In this document: positions 9,232-18,183 of the stretch, piece after piece | How the letters are laid out: every line of letters starts with the position of its first letter | Position numbering within the stretch: position 1 is the first letter of the stretch | Assembly (NCBI GenBank): GCA_021845985.1 | Contig: JAJZES010000039.1 | Location: 1-64,000 of the forward strand | DNA: 64,000 bases | Direction of reading: 5' to 3' | Origin: Pseudomonadota bacterium | GTDB taxonomy: Bacteria; Pseudomonadota; Alphaproteobacteria; Acetobacterales; Acetobacteraceae | Notes under the pieces: generated by a model | What the model saw: the letters and a program-made list of their open reading frames with translations, nothing else | What the model was told of the DNA's origin: nothing | Databases searched by the model: none | Position numbers and translations under genes: made by a program

Positions 9232-10631
9232 GGCGTTGGCTCCAGGTCTGGAAGGGCGGGTGCGGGATGTGCCGCGGCAAACGTCGCGGCGAAGGCCAGC
9301 AGGTCGGCGTCGCTGCCGAAGCCGGCGACCAGTTGCACGCCGATCGGCAGCCCGTCGGGCGACAGCCCGACCGGCAGGCTGATCGCCGGCAATCCGGCGA
9401 TATTGACCCAGCCGGTGAACACGGCATGGTCGCGCGGGCCGGCCGGCCGGCCAGCGATCTCGGTCGGATAGGGTTGCTCGGCCGGCCAGGGCAGCGCCGC
9501 GGCGGTGGGGGTCAGCACGAGGTCGAAGCGGGCGAACAGTTCCGCCATGCGGCGGCGCAGCGCGGCCACCCGCTCCAGCACGTCGATGTAATCGGCGCCG
9601 GTCAGGCCCACGCCATCGGCCGCCATCGCCCGCACGGCGCCGCCGGCCAGGGCGCCGAGCCGCCCGCCATCGCGCCCGGCCAGCCATGCCACACCGGCGC
9701 GCGAGATGACGTGCCAGATCCGCGCCGCGTCATCGAGGTCGAAAAACACCTCGCCGCGCTCGATGACATGCCCCGCGGCGGCCAGCCATCCCGCCGCCGC
9801 CTCGGTTGCCGCCGCGACTGCGGGATCGACCGGTCCGCTGCCGAATTGCGGCACGTAGAGGATGCGCCGGGCAGCCGCCGGCCAGGGCGCCGCGGCGGCG
9901 GCGAGCGAGCGGCGGTCGCGCGCATCCGGCCCGGCCATCGCCGCGTCGAGCAGCATCGCGTCGGCGACCGAGCGTGTCAGCGTGCCGATGGTTTCAAAAT
10001 CGGTCAGGATGGCGGGGAACCCGTCGATGCGCGCGATGCGCCCGGCCGAGGGCTTGAACCCGACCAGGCCGGTGTGACAGGCCGGCCGGCGGATCGAGCC
10101 ACCGCCATCGGTGCCGATCGCCGCCGGCACCAGCCTTGCCGCCACCCCGGCCGCGGCGCCACCGGACGAGCCGCCGGGGGTCAGCCGCCGGTCCCACGGG
10201 TTGCGCGTCACGCCGAACAGGTCGTTGCAGGTGTAACCCTCCAGCGTCAGTTCCGGCACATTGGTCTTGCCGAGCAGCACCGCACCGGCGGCGCGCAGCC
10301 TGGCGACCGGCAGTTCATCCTGGTCGGGAACGAAATCGGCGAGCGCACGGCTGCCCCAGGTGGCACGCTGGCCGGCGACCAGGATGTTGTCCTTGACCGA
10401 GATCGGCACGCCCTCCAGGGCCGAGCGCGGCGCCCCGGCGTCGAGCCGGGCATCGCTCGCCCGCGCCGCGTCGCGCGCGCCGGCCGCGTCGAGTGCGACG
10501 AAGCTGTTCAGCCCGCCATCGAGGCGGCCGATGCGGGCGAGGCAGGCATCGAGCAGCGCGACGGCGGTCAGCCGGCGCGCACGGAGCGCCGCTGACAGCG
10601 CTGTCATATCCATTTGCCACGGTTCGGGCAT
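9228..10631 (-). CDS. Amidase-signature-family hydrolase
   Basis: A 467-residue member of the amidase signature family with the complete Ser-cisSer-Lys triad: Lys80 in PISVKDN, the cis-Ser in the GGSSGG loop (about 153-158) and the nucleophile Ser179 in GTDGGGSIRRPA. The enzyme should hydrolyse a C-N amide bond in the cytoplasm. Its place in an operon with a cyanurate/barbiturate-type ring-opening enzyme makes carboxybiuret, biuret or ureidomalonate plausible substrates, since AtzE and other linear-product hydrolases also belong to this family; this is inference. I see no small AtzG-like partner gene. It overlaps the aminotransferase gene (ATGA) and follows the permease gene by 16 bases. Confidence 0.82.
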   Translation of the reverse strand: MPEPWQMDMTALSAALRARRLTAVALLDACLARIGRLDGGLNSFVALDAAGARDAARASDARLDAGAPRSALEGVPISVKDNILVAGQRATWGSRALADFVPDQDELPVARLRAAGAVLLGKTNVPELTLEGYTCNDLFGVTRNPWDRRLTPGGSSGGAAAGVAARLVPAAIGTDGGGSIRRPACHTGLVGFKPSAGRIARIDGFPAILTDFETIGTLTRSVADAMLLDAAMAGPDARDRRSLAAAAAPWPAAARRILYVPQFGSGPVDPAVAAATEAAAGWLAAAGHVIERGEVFFDLDDAARIWHVISRAGVAWLAGRDGGRLGALAGGAVRAMAADGVGLTGADYIDVLERVAALRRRMAELFARFDLVLTPTAAALPWPAEQPYPTEIAGRPAGPRDHAVFTGWVNIAGLPAISLPVGLSPDGLPIGVQLVAGFGSDADLLAFAATFAAAHPAPALPDLEPTP

Positions 10632-10647
10632 CGCGTTTCTCCCGGTT

Positions 10648-11559
10648 TCAGCCGTCCAGCCGCTGCCCGATCGCGGCCGGCAGGCGCGAGGTGCGGCCGA
10701 GGCCGGCGAGCACCGCCAGGGCGATCAGATAGGGCGCCATCTGCACGATGTAGGAACTGACCGGCACGCCAAAGGTCTGCAGCCGCAACTCAAACGCCTC
10801 GGCCGCGCCGAACACGAGGCAGGCGGCGGCGGCACCCCACGGCGTCCATCGCCCGACGATCAGCGAGGCCAGGGCGAGATAGCCGCGCCCGCCGGTCATG
10901 CCGTCGGTGAAGGTGCCGACCTGCTGCAGCGACAGCACCGCCCCGCCCAACCCGGCAATCGCGCCGCAGGCCACCACGGCGAGCATGCGCACCCGCAGCG
11001 GATCGGCGCCCGAGGCAAACACCGCTTCCGGGTTCTCGCCGGTCGCCCGCAGGGTCAGCCCGACCTGCGTGCGGCCGAGCAGCAGGGTCAGCGCGACACA
11101 GCCGAGCACCGCCAGATAGGTCAGCGGCGGGTGGTCGAACAGCAGCGGGCCGAGCACCGGGATTTCGACCAGTCCGGGGATCGGCCAGGGCGGCAGCGGC
11201 GTCAGATGGATCGCCACCGGCCGGCCGGAGCCGCCGGCAATGACGCGCAGCAGATAGCTGGTCAGGCCCAGCGCCAGGATATTGGCCGCCAGCCCGGTCA
11301 CCATGTTGTCGGCGCGTCCGCGCACCGCGACGATGGCAACGGTCAGCCCGATGGCGGCCCCGCCGAGCAGCGCCAGCGCCACCCCCAGCGCGGCGCTGCC
11401 GCTGAGCCAGGCGCCGATGGTGGCGGCGAAGGCGCCGGCCAGCATCATCCCCTCCAGCCCGACCGCGAACACGCCGGCGCGCTCGGAGAGAATGCCGCCC
11501 AGCGCCGCCAGCAGCAGCGGCGTTGCGATGCGGATAGCGGCGGCCAGGAAGTCGGTCAT
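10648..11559 (-). CDS. BMP/nucleoside-type ABC importer permease 2
   Basis: A 303-residue permease (BPD_transp_2, YufQ/NupQ-like). It starts MTDFLAAAIRIATPLLLAALG and has the family feature GGILSERAGVFAVGLEGMML, plus ATGENPEAVFASG in the cytoplasmic loop. About eight to nine hydrophobic segments are visible. It pairs with the longer permease encoded immediately upstream (four-base ATGA overlap) to form the heterodimeric channel of a purine-nucleoside-type importer. The start is fixed by that overlap. It is followed after 16 bases by the amidase gene. Confidence 0.86.
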   Translation of the reverse strand: MTDFLAAAIRIATPLLLAALGGILSERAGVFAVGLEGMMLAGAFAATIGAWLSGSAALGVALALLGGAAIGLTVAIVAVRGRADNMVTGLAANILALGLTSYLLRVIAGGSGRPVAIHLTPLPPWPIPGLVEIPVLGPLLFDHPPLTYLAVLGCVALTLLLGRTQVGLTLRATGENPEAVFASGADPLRVRMLAVVACGAIAGLGGAVLSLQQVGTFTDGMTGGRGYLALASLIVGRWTPWGAAAACLVFGAAEAFELRLQTFGVPVSSYIVQMAPYLIALAVLAGLGRTSRLPAAIGQRLDG

Positions 11560-12629
11560 GCGCGCCGCACCGTGGCCGCCAGGACGAACAGCATGGTCAG
11601 CCCCTCGATCACCGCGACCAGCGCCGAGGGCACGCCGATCTGCCGTTGCATCGACAGCGCACCCGCCTCCAGCAGGCCGACAAACAGCGCCGCCGGCACC
11701 ACCGCCAGCGGCTCCAGCGCGCCGAGCAGCGCCACCGTCACCGCCTTGAAGCCGAAGCCGAGCGAGAACCCCTCGATCAGCCGCCGCTGCACGCCGAGCA
11801 CCTCGATGCCGCCGGCAAGCCCGGCCAGCGCACCGGCCAGCAGCATCACCCCCCAGGTCAGCCGGGCGGGGGAAAACCCGGCATAGGCCGCAGCCGGCCG
11901 GGCGAGACCGAGGACGCGCAGCGCGAAACCAAAGCGCGTGCGCCAGAGCAGAAACGACAGGCCGGCCGCCGCCACCAGCGCAATGGCGAAGCCGGGATGC
12001 GCGTCCAGCCCCGGCACCCGCGCCAGCCATGCCATCCGCGGCATCAGCGGCGATTGCAGGAAGCCGGCGCCAAACTGACCAAGCGGCCCGGCCAGCGCCT
12101 GCTGCACCAGCAGCAGGGCGACGAAGTTGAGCAGCAGCGTGACCAGCACCTCATGCACCCGCCGCCCGAGATGGATCGCCGTGGCGAGTGCCGCCCAGAC
12201 GGCGCCCGCCAGCGCCGCCCCCAGCAGCGACGCCGGAACGGCCATTGCCGCGGCGCCGGTCGGCCAGCCAAGCGCCACCGCCGCGGCGCCGATGCCGCCC
12301 AGGGCGATCTGCCCCTCGGCGCCGATATTGATGACGCCGGCGCGGAAACACAGCGCCACCCCGCTGCCGGCGAGCAGATAGGGCGTGGTGCGGTTGAGCG
12401 CCGCGCCGAACTGGTGCGCCGACCCCGCCGCGCCGACGCCCATGGCGGCAAAGGCGGTCAGCGGATTGTGGCCCGACAACGCGATCAGCGCCGCCGCGCA
12501 GAGCATCGACAGCACGACGGCCAGCAGGATGCGCCCGGCCAGCCCGGCGACCACCACCCGAAACCCCGGCAGCCGGCCGCCCGTGTCGGCGACGACCGCC
12601 GACGGCAGCGAGGAGGCGGGTTCGCTCAT
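11556..12629 (-). CDS. BMP/nucleoside-type ABC importer permease 1
   Basis: A 357-residue permease (YufP/NupP-like) with a roughly 30-residue cytoplasmic N-terminus before the first helix. Family motifs are ALNRTTPYLLAGSGVALCFR and AGVINIGAEGQIALGG; a late cytoplasmic segment containing GFSLGFGFKAVTVALLGAL contacts the ATPase. It is longer than its partner permease, as usual for this pair. Four-base overlaps at both ends couple it to the ATPase gene upstream and the second permease gene downstream. Confidence 0.86.
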   Translation of the reverse strand: MSEPASSLPSAVVADTGGRLPGFRVVVAGLAGRILLAVVLSMLCAAALIALSGHNPLTAFAAMGVGAAGSAHQFGAALNRTTPYLLAGSGVALCFRAGVINIGAEGQIALGGIGAAAVALGWPTGAAAMAVPASLLGAALAGAVWAALATAIHLGRRVHEVLVTLLLNFVALLLVQQALAGPLGQFGAGFLQSPLMPRMAWLARVPGLDAHPGFAIALVAAAGLSFLLWRTRFGFALRVLGLARPAAAYAGFSPARLTWGVMLLAGALAGLAGGIEVLGVQRRLIEGFSLGFGFKAVTVALLGALEPLAVVPAALFVGLLEAGALSMQRQIGVPSALVAVIEGLTMLFVLAATVRRA

Positions 12630-14113
12630 GCTGCGCGCCCGGCCATCCAGAGGCCGATCTGGCGCAATTCCGCCGCGGCGCGGGGCACCATTCCGGCGAA
12701 GCGTCCGCCCGACAGCACCGCGATGCGGTCGCCGACCGCCAGCACCTCCTCCAGCTCGGACGAAATGTACACCACCGCGGCACCGGCACGGGCCAGCGCC
12801 TGCACCCGCTCAAGCACGAAGCGGGTGGCGCCCGGATCGAGGCCCCAGGTGGCCTGATGGGCGACCAGCACCGCCGGTCCTCGATCGAGTTCACGCGCCA
12901 CGACGATTTTCTGCTGGTTGCCACCGGACAGCCGCGCCACCCTGGCGGTCACGCCGGGCGCGCGGATGTCGTATTCGCTCATCAGCGCGCGTGCCTTCGC
13001 CGCCGTCGCCGCCCGCCGCAGCAGGCCGAAGCGGGCATAGGGCGCACGCCCGGAATCACGCAGCATCAGGTTCTCCGCAATGGTCATTGCGCGCACCAGC
13101 GCAGTGTGTCCGCGATCCGCCGGCATATAGGCCAGCCCGGCGCGCACCCGCTCCGCCACCGGGGCGGCGGTGATGTCGCGGCCATCGAGCAGGATGCGGC
13201 CGGCCCGCGCCCGCCGCATTCCGGCCAGTGTCTCGGCGAGTTCAAGCTGACCGTTGCCGTCCACGCCGGCGACGCCGAGCACTTCGCCGGCGCGCAACTC
13301 GAACGAGACCGAGCTGACGCCAGGAGCGCTGAGCTCGCTGACCGCCAGCCGCAGCGCGCCGGGCGCCACCGGTTCGGCCTCCGCGGCGGCGGCGATCTCG
13401 TGGCCGACCATCATCCCGGCCAGTTGCCCGCGGGTGGCGCCGGCAACCGGGGTGCTGCCCGCCACCCGGCCGGCCCGCAACACGACCACCGTGTCGCAGA
13501 CATCCAGCACCTCCGGCAGCTTGTGGCTGATGAACACGATGCCTTTGCCCTCCGCCCGCAGGCGGCGCAGGATGCCGAGCAGACCGGCAACCTCCGTCGG
13601 CGCGAGGTTGGAGGTGGGTTCGTCAAGGATCAGCAGTTCCGCTTCGCGCAGTATCGCCTTGAGGATTTCCACCCGCTGCCGCTGACCGAGCGACAGGTCG
13701 GCGATGCGCGCGGCGGGATCGAGGTCGAGCCCGAAGCGGCGATTGGCCTCGCGCACCTGTGCGGTGATCGCCGCCCGACGCAGCAGGCGCCCGGCCGCCG
13801 GCCAGCCGAGCATCACGTTCTCGGCCACCGTCATCGCCTCGATCAGCATGAAATGCTGATGGATCATGGCGAGGCCGGCGGCCATCGCCTCGGCAGGTCG
13901 ATGGCCGGCGAGCACCCGGCCGCGGAAGGTGATGCTGCCGGCATCGGGCGGCAGCATGCCGAACAGCACCTTCATCAGCGTGCTCTTGCCCGATCCGTTC
14001 TCGCCGAGCAGGCCGAGAATCTGGCCGGCTTCGACATCGAGATCGATGCCGTTATTGGCGCACACCGGCCCGAAGCTGCGCACGATGCCGCGCATTTCCA
14101 GCAGCGCGGACAT
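12626..14113 (-). CDS. BMP/nucleoside-type ABC importer ATPase, tandem domains
   Basis: A 495-residue dual ATPase (YufO/NupO type). Domain 1 has Walker A GENGSGKST, Q-loop IHQHFM, signature LSLGQRQRVEI, Walker B LLILDEPTSNL and switch His in FISHKL. Domain 2 has a degenerate Walker A region (GVAGVDGNGQLEL), signature LSGGNQQK and a Walker B region reading VLVAHQATWGLD, where the usual acidic residues are replaced; this is common in the second site of the family. It is nine bases after the binding-protein stop codon and overlaps the first permease by four bases. The combination of IHQHFM and AHQATWGLDPGA marks it as the nucleoside/BMP subgroup rather than the ribose subgroup. Confidence 0.9.
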   Translation of the reverse strand: MSALLEMRGIVRSFGPVCANNGIDLDVEAGQILGLLGENGSGKSTLMKVLFGMLPPDAGSITFRGRVLAGHRPAEAMAAGLAMIHQHFMLIEAMTVAENVMLGWPAAGRLLRRAAITAQVREANRRFGLDLDPAARIADLSLGQRQRVEILKAILREAELLILDEPTSNLAPTEVAGLLGILRRLRAEGKGIVFISHKLPEVLDVCDTVVVLRAGRVAGSTPVAGATRGQLAGMMVGHEIAAAAEAEPVAPGALRLAVSELSAPGVSSVSFELRAGEVLGVAGVDGNGQLELAETLAGMRRARAGRILLDGRDITAAPVAERVRAGLAYMPADRGHTALVRAMTIAENLMLRDSGRAPYARFGLLRRAATAAKARALMSEYDIRAPGVTARVARLSGGNQQKIVVARELDRGPAVLVAHQATWGLDPGATRFVLERVQALARAGAAVVYISSELEEVLAVGDRIAVLSGGRFAGMVPRAAAELRQIGLWMAGRAA

Positions 14114-14122
14114 CGCCCGAGC

Positions 14123-15142
14123 CTATGAGCCGCCGCGCGCATCCTCGCGCGTCGGCGTGATCTTCAGCGCGCCTGAGGCGAACGCCGCCGCTTCATCCTG
14201 CAACTCCTTGGCCACCGACGCGGGCACCAGCGGATTGAGCGCGGCGCCGTCGCTGTAGCGCAGCGCCGCGCCCGTCACCGGCGCGGTGTTGTAGCCGTAC
14301 ATCACGAAGCTGCCGAACAGCTTGCCCTGTTTGACCTGATCGGCGGTGGCGCCGAACATCGCCGGCCAGTCCTCAATGATGTTGGTGAGCACGAGATCCG
14401 GCGCCATCTTCGTCTGATCAAGGCCGCGGCCGGTGACGAACACATGCTTCTGCTTTGCCGCCTCGACCAGCCCGGCTTCGGCGGCGTTGAGCTTGCCGGT
14501 CAGCACATCGGCGCCCTGGGCGATCAGCGACAGCCCGGCCTCTTTCGCCGCCGCCGCATCTTCCATGTCGCTGACATAGAGGATCGTCGCCTGGGCGCCG
14601 GCCTTGGTCGCACAGATACGAAATCCGCCGGCCTGGGCGGTAATGTTCGGCACACCCTCGAGCCCATAGACGCCGGCGACCTTGTGGGTCTTGCTCATGC
14701 GCGCGGCGAGCGTGCCAAGCTGGCAGCCGAACTGCGCATTGTTCCAGTCAATCGACATCACGTTCGGCGCCATGCCCTCGTTGCCGGAGACGGCGATGAA
14801 CTGGGTCTTGGGAAAATCCGGTGCCACCTGCTGCATCGCCGAGACGAAACGGCCGGAATGGCCCATCACGACGAGGTAGCCGTGGCTGGCGTAGTCACGC
14901 AGCGCCTCGGTCTCGTCGGCGTCCGACACGTTTTCGGAATAGGCGGTGGTGAAGCCGTGCGATTTCAGGCTTTGCAGGATCGAATAGCCGAGCGCGTTCC
15001 AGCTTTGATCGTTGATGCTGCCCGGCAGCAGGATCGCCGCCTTGTCTTCGGCCAGCGCCGGCCGGGCGATGGCGGGCAGCGCGGCAAGCAGCGCGGCGGC
15101 AACGGCGGCACGCCAGCAGCTTCGCGAAATCGAGTTGGTCAC
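14123..15142 (-). CDS. BMP-family substrate-binding protein
   Basis: About 339 residues, with a Sec signal peptide (AVAAALLAALPAIARPALAED) and a mature start AAILLPGSINDQSWNALGY typical of the basic membrane protein/PnrA family that binds purine nucleosides and related heterocycles. FKGSFVMYG-like text near the C-terminus (GKLFGSFVMYGYNTAP) also fits. Two GTG codons compete for the start: 15148 and 15142. I prefer 15142 because GAAGGGGG then lies five to six bases upstream, whereas it abuts 15148. The 104-base gap to the preceding ring-opening enzyme gene is the largest inside the operon and could hold a secondary promoter. Confidence 0.85.
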   Translation of the reverse strand: MTNSISRSCWRAAVAAALLAALPAIARPALAEDKAAILLPGSINDQSWNALGYSILQSLKSHGFTTAYSENVSDADETEALRDYASHGYLVVMGHSGRFVSAMQQVAPDFPKTQFIAVSGNEGMAPNVMSIDWNNAQFGCQLGTLAARMSKTHKVAGVYGLEGVPNITAQAGGFRICATKAGAQATILYVSDMEDAAAAKEAGLSLIAQGADVLTGKLNAAEAGLVEAAKQKHVFVTGRGLDQTKMAPDLVLTNIIEDWPAMFGATADQVKQGKLFGSFVMYGYNTAPVTGAALRYSDGAALNPLVPASVAKELQDEAAAFASGALKITPTREDARGGS

Positions 15143-15246
15143 GGACACCCCCTTCTGTGATTGTCGTCAGGCGCCGCCACGGCGGGCGGCAAGGCAGCTA
15201 AAGCAAGACCTGCGCCACGCCGCGGCGCTGCACCGCAGAGTTGGGC

Positions 15247-16332
15247 TTACACCCGCACGATCGCCGCGATCGGCGCTTCACCCGGCGCACACTGATGCTC
15301 GGTGCCGCCGGAGACGAAGATCGCCGCGTCGCCGGTGACCGAGGTGATCACCGCGCCCAGCGCGGCGCGCGCATGGCGTTCGTAATTGATGTCGGCGTCC
15401 GACAGCATGGTGGTGCGCCGGCCGCGCAGCATCCCGCCCGGCGGCGCCTCGGCCTTGGCAAACAGCGCCACGATCCGCGCCGGATCGAACTCGCCCGACG
15501 GCGCACCGAGCGCATCCTGCACCGCGGCACGCACCCCGGCGGCATCGACCACGTCGCGCAGCACCGCATGGCCGATGCGCAGATCGCCCCCCGCCTGCGC
15601 CGAATTGCCGAACAGCAGGATCTCGCAGTTGCGCAGCTCGCCGCCGGCCGAGGTGTTGGCGACCGATGAGAACAGATCCATGCGCTGCGCGATCATGCTG
15701 TCGCTAAGCACATCTTCTGCGACCTCGCCGAGTCCGAGTGCGACGCCCAGCGCAGTGGCGCCGCGCGCATAGGGTTTTGAGCCGTTCGGGTCGCGCGTCA
15801 CCAGTTTGGCGCCGCGCCGCTCGGCGTCGGCAACCGCGGCCGGGGTCAGCAGCGGCCCCTTGACCTGGACATAATGCACATCCGCCGCGGCGGTGATGCC
15901 CGCCTCTGTCTGCGCCTGCCGCACCGCATCGGCGACGGCCCGCACCTCGGCCATGGTGCCGACCTCCTCGGGGGCGAAATCGCGTGTCACCGCGATGCCG
16001 AGCGCCAGCCGCGGCGCACCGGCCGGGGCGGCGGCGCTGCGGGTGAACACCGTCGCATGCGGACTGAGCACCCCCTCGGTGCCGCCGGACCAGACGAAGG
16101 CGACGCGCCGCGCCACCGCCTCGTGCGACATGCCGAGGTGGCGGGCGAGCAGCAGGGCAAACGACTGCGTGGCGAAGCCGCGGGTGAAATCGTTGGCGCC
16201 GCCGTTGCCCTCGGTCTTGCCGATCAGGGCAACGATCTCGTGCGGATTGACCGCACCCGAATCGATCAGATGTTCCAGTCCGGCAATGTCACCGGGACTG
16301 TTCATTGGGATTTTGTGGACATCAACACGCAT
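15247..16332 (-). CDS. Ring-opening amidohydrolase (cyanuric acid hydrolase/barbiturase family)
   Basis: A 361-residue protein of the AtzD/TrzD/barbiturase family, whose usual length is about 355-370. Family hallmarks: GKTEGNGGANDFTRG (first subdomain), SGGTEGVLSPH, SVANTSAGGELRNCEILLF (Ser-rich second/third subdomain motif) and the C-terminal GTEHQCAPGEAPIAAIVRV. The fold is three repeats each supplying a Ser-Lys pair; it hydrolyses an s-triazine or pyrimidine-trione ring amide. I cannot decide between cyanuric acid and barbiturate, nor exclude other cyclic imides. The ATG at 16332 has AGGAAG about nine bases upstream. First gene of the 8062-16332 operon, so it lies directly under the operon's promoter. 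Confidence 0.85.
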   Translation of the reverse strand: MRVDVHKIPMNSPGDIAGLEHLIDSGAVNPHEIVALIGKTEGNGGANDFTRGFATQSFALLLARHLGMSHEAVARRVAFVWSGGTEGVLSPHATVFTRSAAAPAGAPRLALGIAVTRDFAPEEVGTMAEVRAVADAVRQAQTEAGITAAADVHYVQVKGPLLTPAAVADAERRGAKLVTRDPNGSKPYARGATALGVALGLGEVAEDVLSDSMIAQRMDLFSSVANTSAGGELRNCEILLFGNSAQAGGDLRIGHAVLRDVVDAAGVRAAVQDALGAPSGEFDPARIVALFAKAEAPPGGMLRGRRTTMLSDADINYERHARAALGAVITSVTGDAAIFVSGGTEHQCAPGEAPIAAIVRV

Positions 16333-16390
16333 TGCGGTTGCTTCCTCCGCCCGCCGGCTGATTCCAGCTTTGGCACCAGGGGACGATCCC

Positions 16391-16409
16391 GGCAATGCGT
16401 GATGTTGCC
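16391..16409. promoter_or_regulatory. Dyad upstream of the ring-opening amidohydrolase operon
   Basis: GGCAA and TTGCC form a perfect 5-bp dyad with a nine-base spacer, 59-77 bases upstream of the start codon of the first operon gene. Position and symmetry suit a dimeric regulator. There is no regulator gene next to the operon to assign it to. Confidence 0.35.
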
Positions 16410-16414
16410 CCGAC

Positions 16415-16457
16415 GGCGGGCGGCGCACAAGCCGCTGCGTGGGTCGGGCCGCCCGCC
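16415..16457 (-). terminator. Terminator-like hairpin after the chemoreceptor gene
   Basis: A perfect 10-bp stem of GCCGCCCGCC and GGCGGGCGGC (16448-16457 with 16415-16424) begins nine bases beyond the chemoreceptor stop codon on the reverse strand. There is no U-tract, so it is a strong hairpin rather than a classical intrinsic terminator. It separates the chemoreceptor from the following operon. Confidence 0.5.
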
Positions 16458-16465
16458 GCCCCGGC

Positions 16466-17953
16466 TCAGGCGGCCAGCTGATTCGAAATGCTCTTGACTT
16501 TCTGCATCCCGGCGTCGGCCGACTGCGTGGCCTGGGCGATCAGACCCGTTGCGGTGCTGATGCTGGCCACCCCGGCCGCCGCCGTCTGCATGTTGGCGGC
16601 CATTTCGCGGGCAACTGCATCCTGTTCCTCGACCGCCGCGGCGATGGCGCCGGAGATTTTGCTGATCGATTCGATGGTGGTCGAAATCTCCCGAATGGCG
16701 GCAACCGCCTGGTGGGTCGCCTTCTGCACGTCCTTGATCTGGCTGGCGATGCTTTCGGTCGCCCGGGTGGTCTGCGTGGCGAGGTTCTTCACTTCGCTGG
16801 CGACCACGGCAAAGCCCTTGCCGGCGTCGCCGGCCCGCGCCGCCTCGATGGTCGCGTTCAGCGCCAGCAGATTGGTCTGCTTGGCAATGCTGGTGATCAA
16901 CTGGACGACCTGTTCGATGGCCATAGTGGCGTCGAGCAGGCTGCCGACCACGGCATTGGTGTCGTTTGCCTGCTGGACCCCGCTGCGCGTGGTGTTGGCG
17001 GCCTCACCCATGCGCCGGCTGATCTCGGCGATCGAGGCACCAAGCTGCTCCACCCCGGCCGCCACCGATTGCACATTGCCGGAGGTTTGCTCCGAGGCCG
17101 CTGCCGCAGTGGCCGACTGCATGCTGGCGGTGCCGATTGAGTCGCAGATGACCGCGACATCGCGGTCGATCTCATGACCCAGCGCCTCGCGCTGATGCCG
17201 CTGCTGCACCGAGCTGGTGACATCGATCGCGAACTTGACGACTTTTAACGGCTTGCCGTCGGGGTCGAGGATAGGATTGTACGACGCCTGGATCCACACC
17301 TCGCGGCCATTCTTGCCGACCCGGCAGAACTCTGCCGCGTGGACCTTCCCGCGCCGCAGTTCCTCCCAGAACGTCTTGTATTCGGCCGATTGTTGTTCCT
17401 TCGGCCGGACAAACATGCTGTGCTGCCGGCCGACAATCTCATCCAGCGAATAGCCGAGCGCCCTGAGGAAATTGTCGTTCGCCTGCAGCACGCGGCCATC
17501 GAGGTCGAAGTGGATGACCGCCTGCGACTTGCTGATCGCGGCGACCTGTCCGGCATCATCGGCGGCGGCCATGATGCGGTCGGTAATGACCGTGGCGAAT
17601 TTTATCACCTTGAACGGCCTGCCGCGCAGGATGACCGGATTATACGAGGCCTGGAGCCAGATTTCGCTGCCGGATTTGGCCACCCGCTTGAACTCGGCAA
17701 TCTGGGCCTTACCGGCCCGCAAATCGCTCCAGAAACGGCCATAGGCCTGGCTTGCGCGGGTCTTTTCATCGATGAAGATGCTGTGATTCCTGCCTTTGAT
17801 CTCGGCCAGGCTGTAGCCCAGCGCATCGAGAAAGCGGCGGTTGGCGGCCAGGATGGTGCCGTCCATGGCAAACTCGATCGTCGCCTGCGACGCATCGAGC
17901 GCGGCGATTTGGGCGGCCATTTTCCAAGGCGAAACGTTGATCCCAAACACCAC
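16466..17953 (-). CDS. Soluble methyl-accepting chemotaxis protein with two PAS domains
   Basis: A 495-residue protein. Two similar PAS domains (about residues 15-125 and 135-250) each contain ANxRFLxALGYSLxEIxGR- and ASYNPxL-like segments; the rest (about 280-490) is a helical MCP signalling domain whose hairpin tip includes [27 protein letters not shown] (read in parts). No transmembrane segment is present, so it should signal from the cytoplasm to CheA via CheW, probably sensing a ligand, redox state or energy through PAS. The duplicated PAS units (near-identical [10 protein letters not shown] and [10 protein letters not shown] segments) suggest internal duplication. GTG start at 17953, with an alternative GTG at 17950; AAGGTG lies just upstream. 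It is downstream of and co-directional with the Liv-type importer, 230 bases away. Confidence 0.9.
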   Translation of the reverse strand: MVFGINVSPWKMAAQIAALDASQATIEFAMDGTILAANRRFLDALGYSLAEIKGRNHSIFIDEKTRASQAYGRFWSDLRAGKAQIAEFKRVAKSGSEIWLQASYNPVILRGRPFKVIKFATVITDRIMAAADDAGQVAAISKSQAVIHFDLDGRVLQANDNFLRALGYSLDEIVGRQHSMFVRPKEQQSAEYKTFWEELRRGKVHAAEFCRVGKNGREVWIQASYNPILDPDGKPLKVVKFAIDVTSSVQQRHQREALGHEIDRDVAVICDSIGTASMQSATAAAASEQTSGNVQSVAAGVEQLGASIAEISRRMGEAANTTRSGVQQANDTNAVVGSLLDATMAIEQVVQLITSIAKQTNLLALNATIEAARAGDAGKGFAVVASEVKNLATQTTRATESIASQIKDVQKATHQAVAAIREISTTIESISKISGAIAAAVEEQDAVAREMAANMQTAAAGVASISTATGLIAQATQSADAGMQKVKSISNQLAA

Positions 17954-18183
17954 GTCACCTTATTGCCAACGGTTGCATTGTCGATGCGCCCAATGCGCTC
18001 GATGTGCGCCGATCCAGAAGGGCACAGCGTGATTGACGAAATGTTTCATCGACGGATTCGCATGGCTGACCCGCCTGCATCGCCGCCGCCACCGCGTCGC
18101 CGACCATCGGCCGCGCTTGCCGCCCGCCGATGGCGCTTGCCGGCAGTTTCCTGGCGTTGAGCAGGCCGGGGACGGCCGCCGGG
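17954..18183. other. Intergenic stretch between Liv importer and chemoreceptor
   Basis: These 230 bases carry no convincing gene. The chemoreceptor ribosome binding site (AAGGTG) lies at the left end. I see no clear terminator for the importer operon, so read-through into the chemoreceptor gene is possible. Confidence 0.4.
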
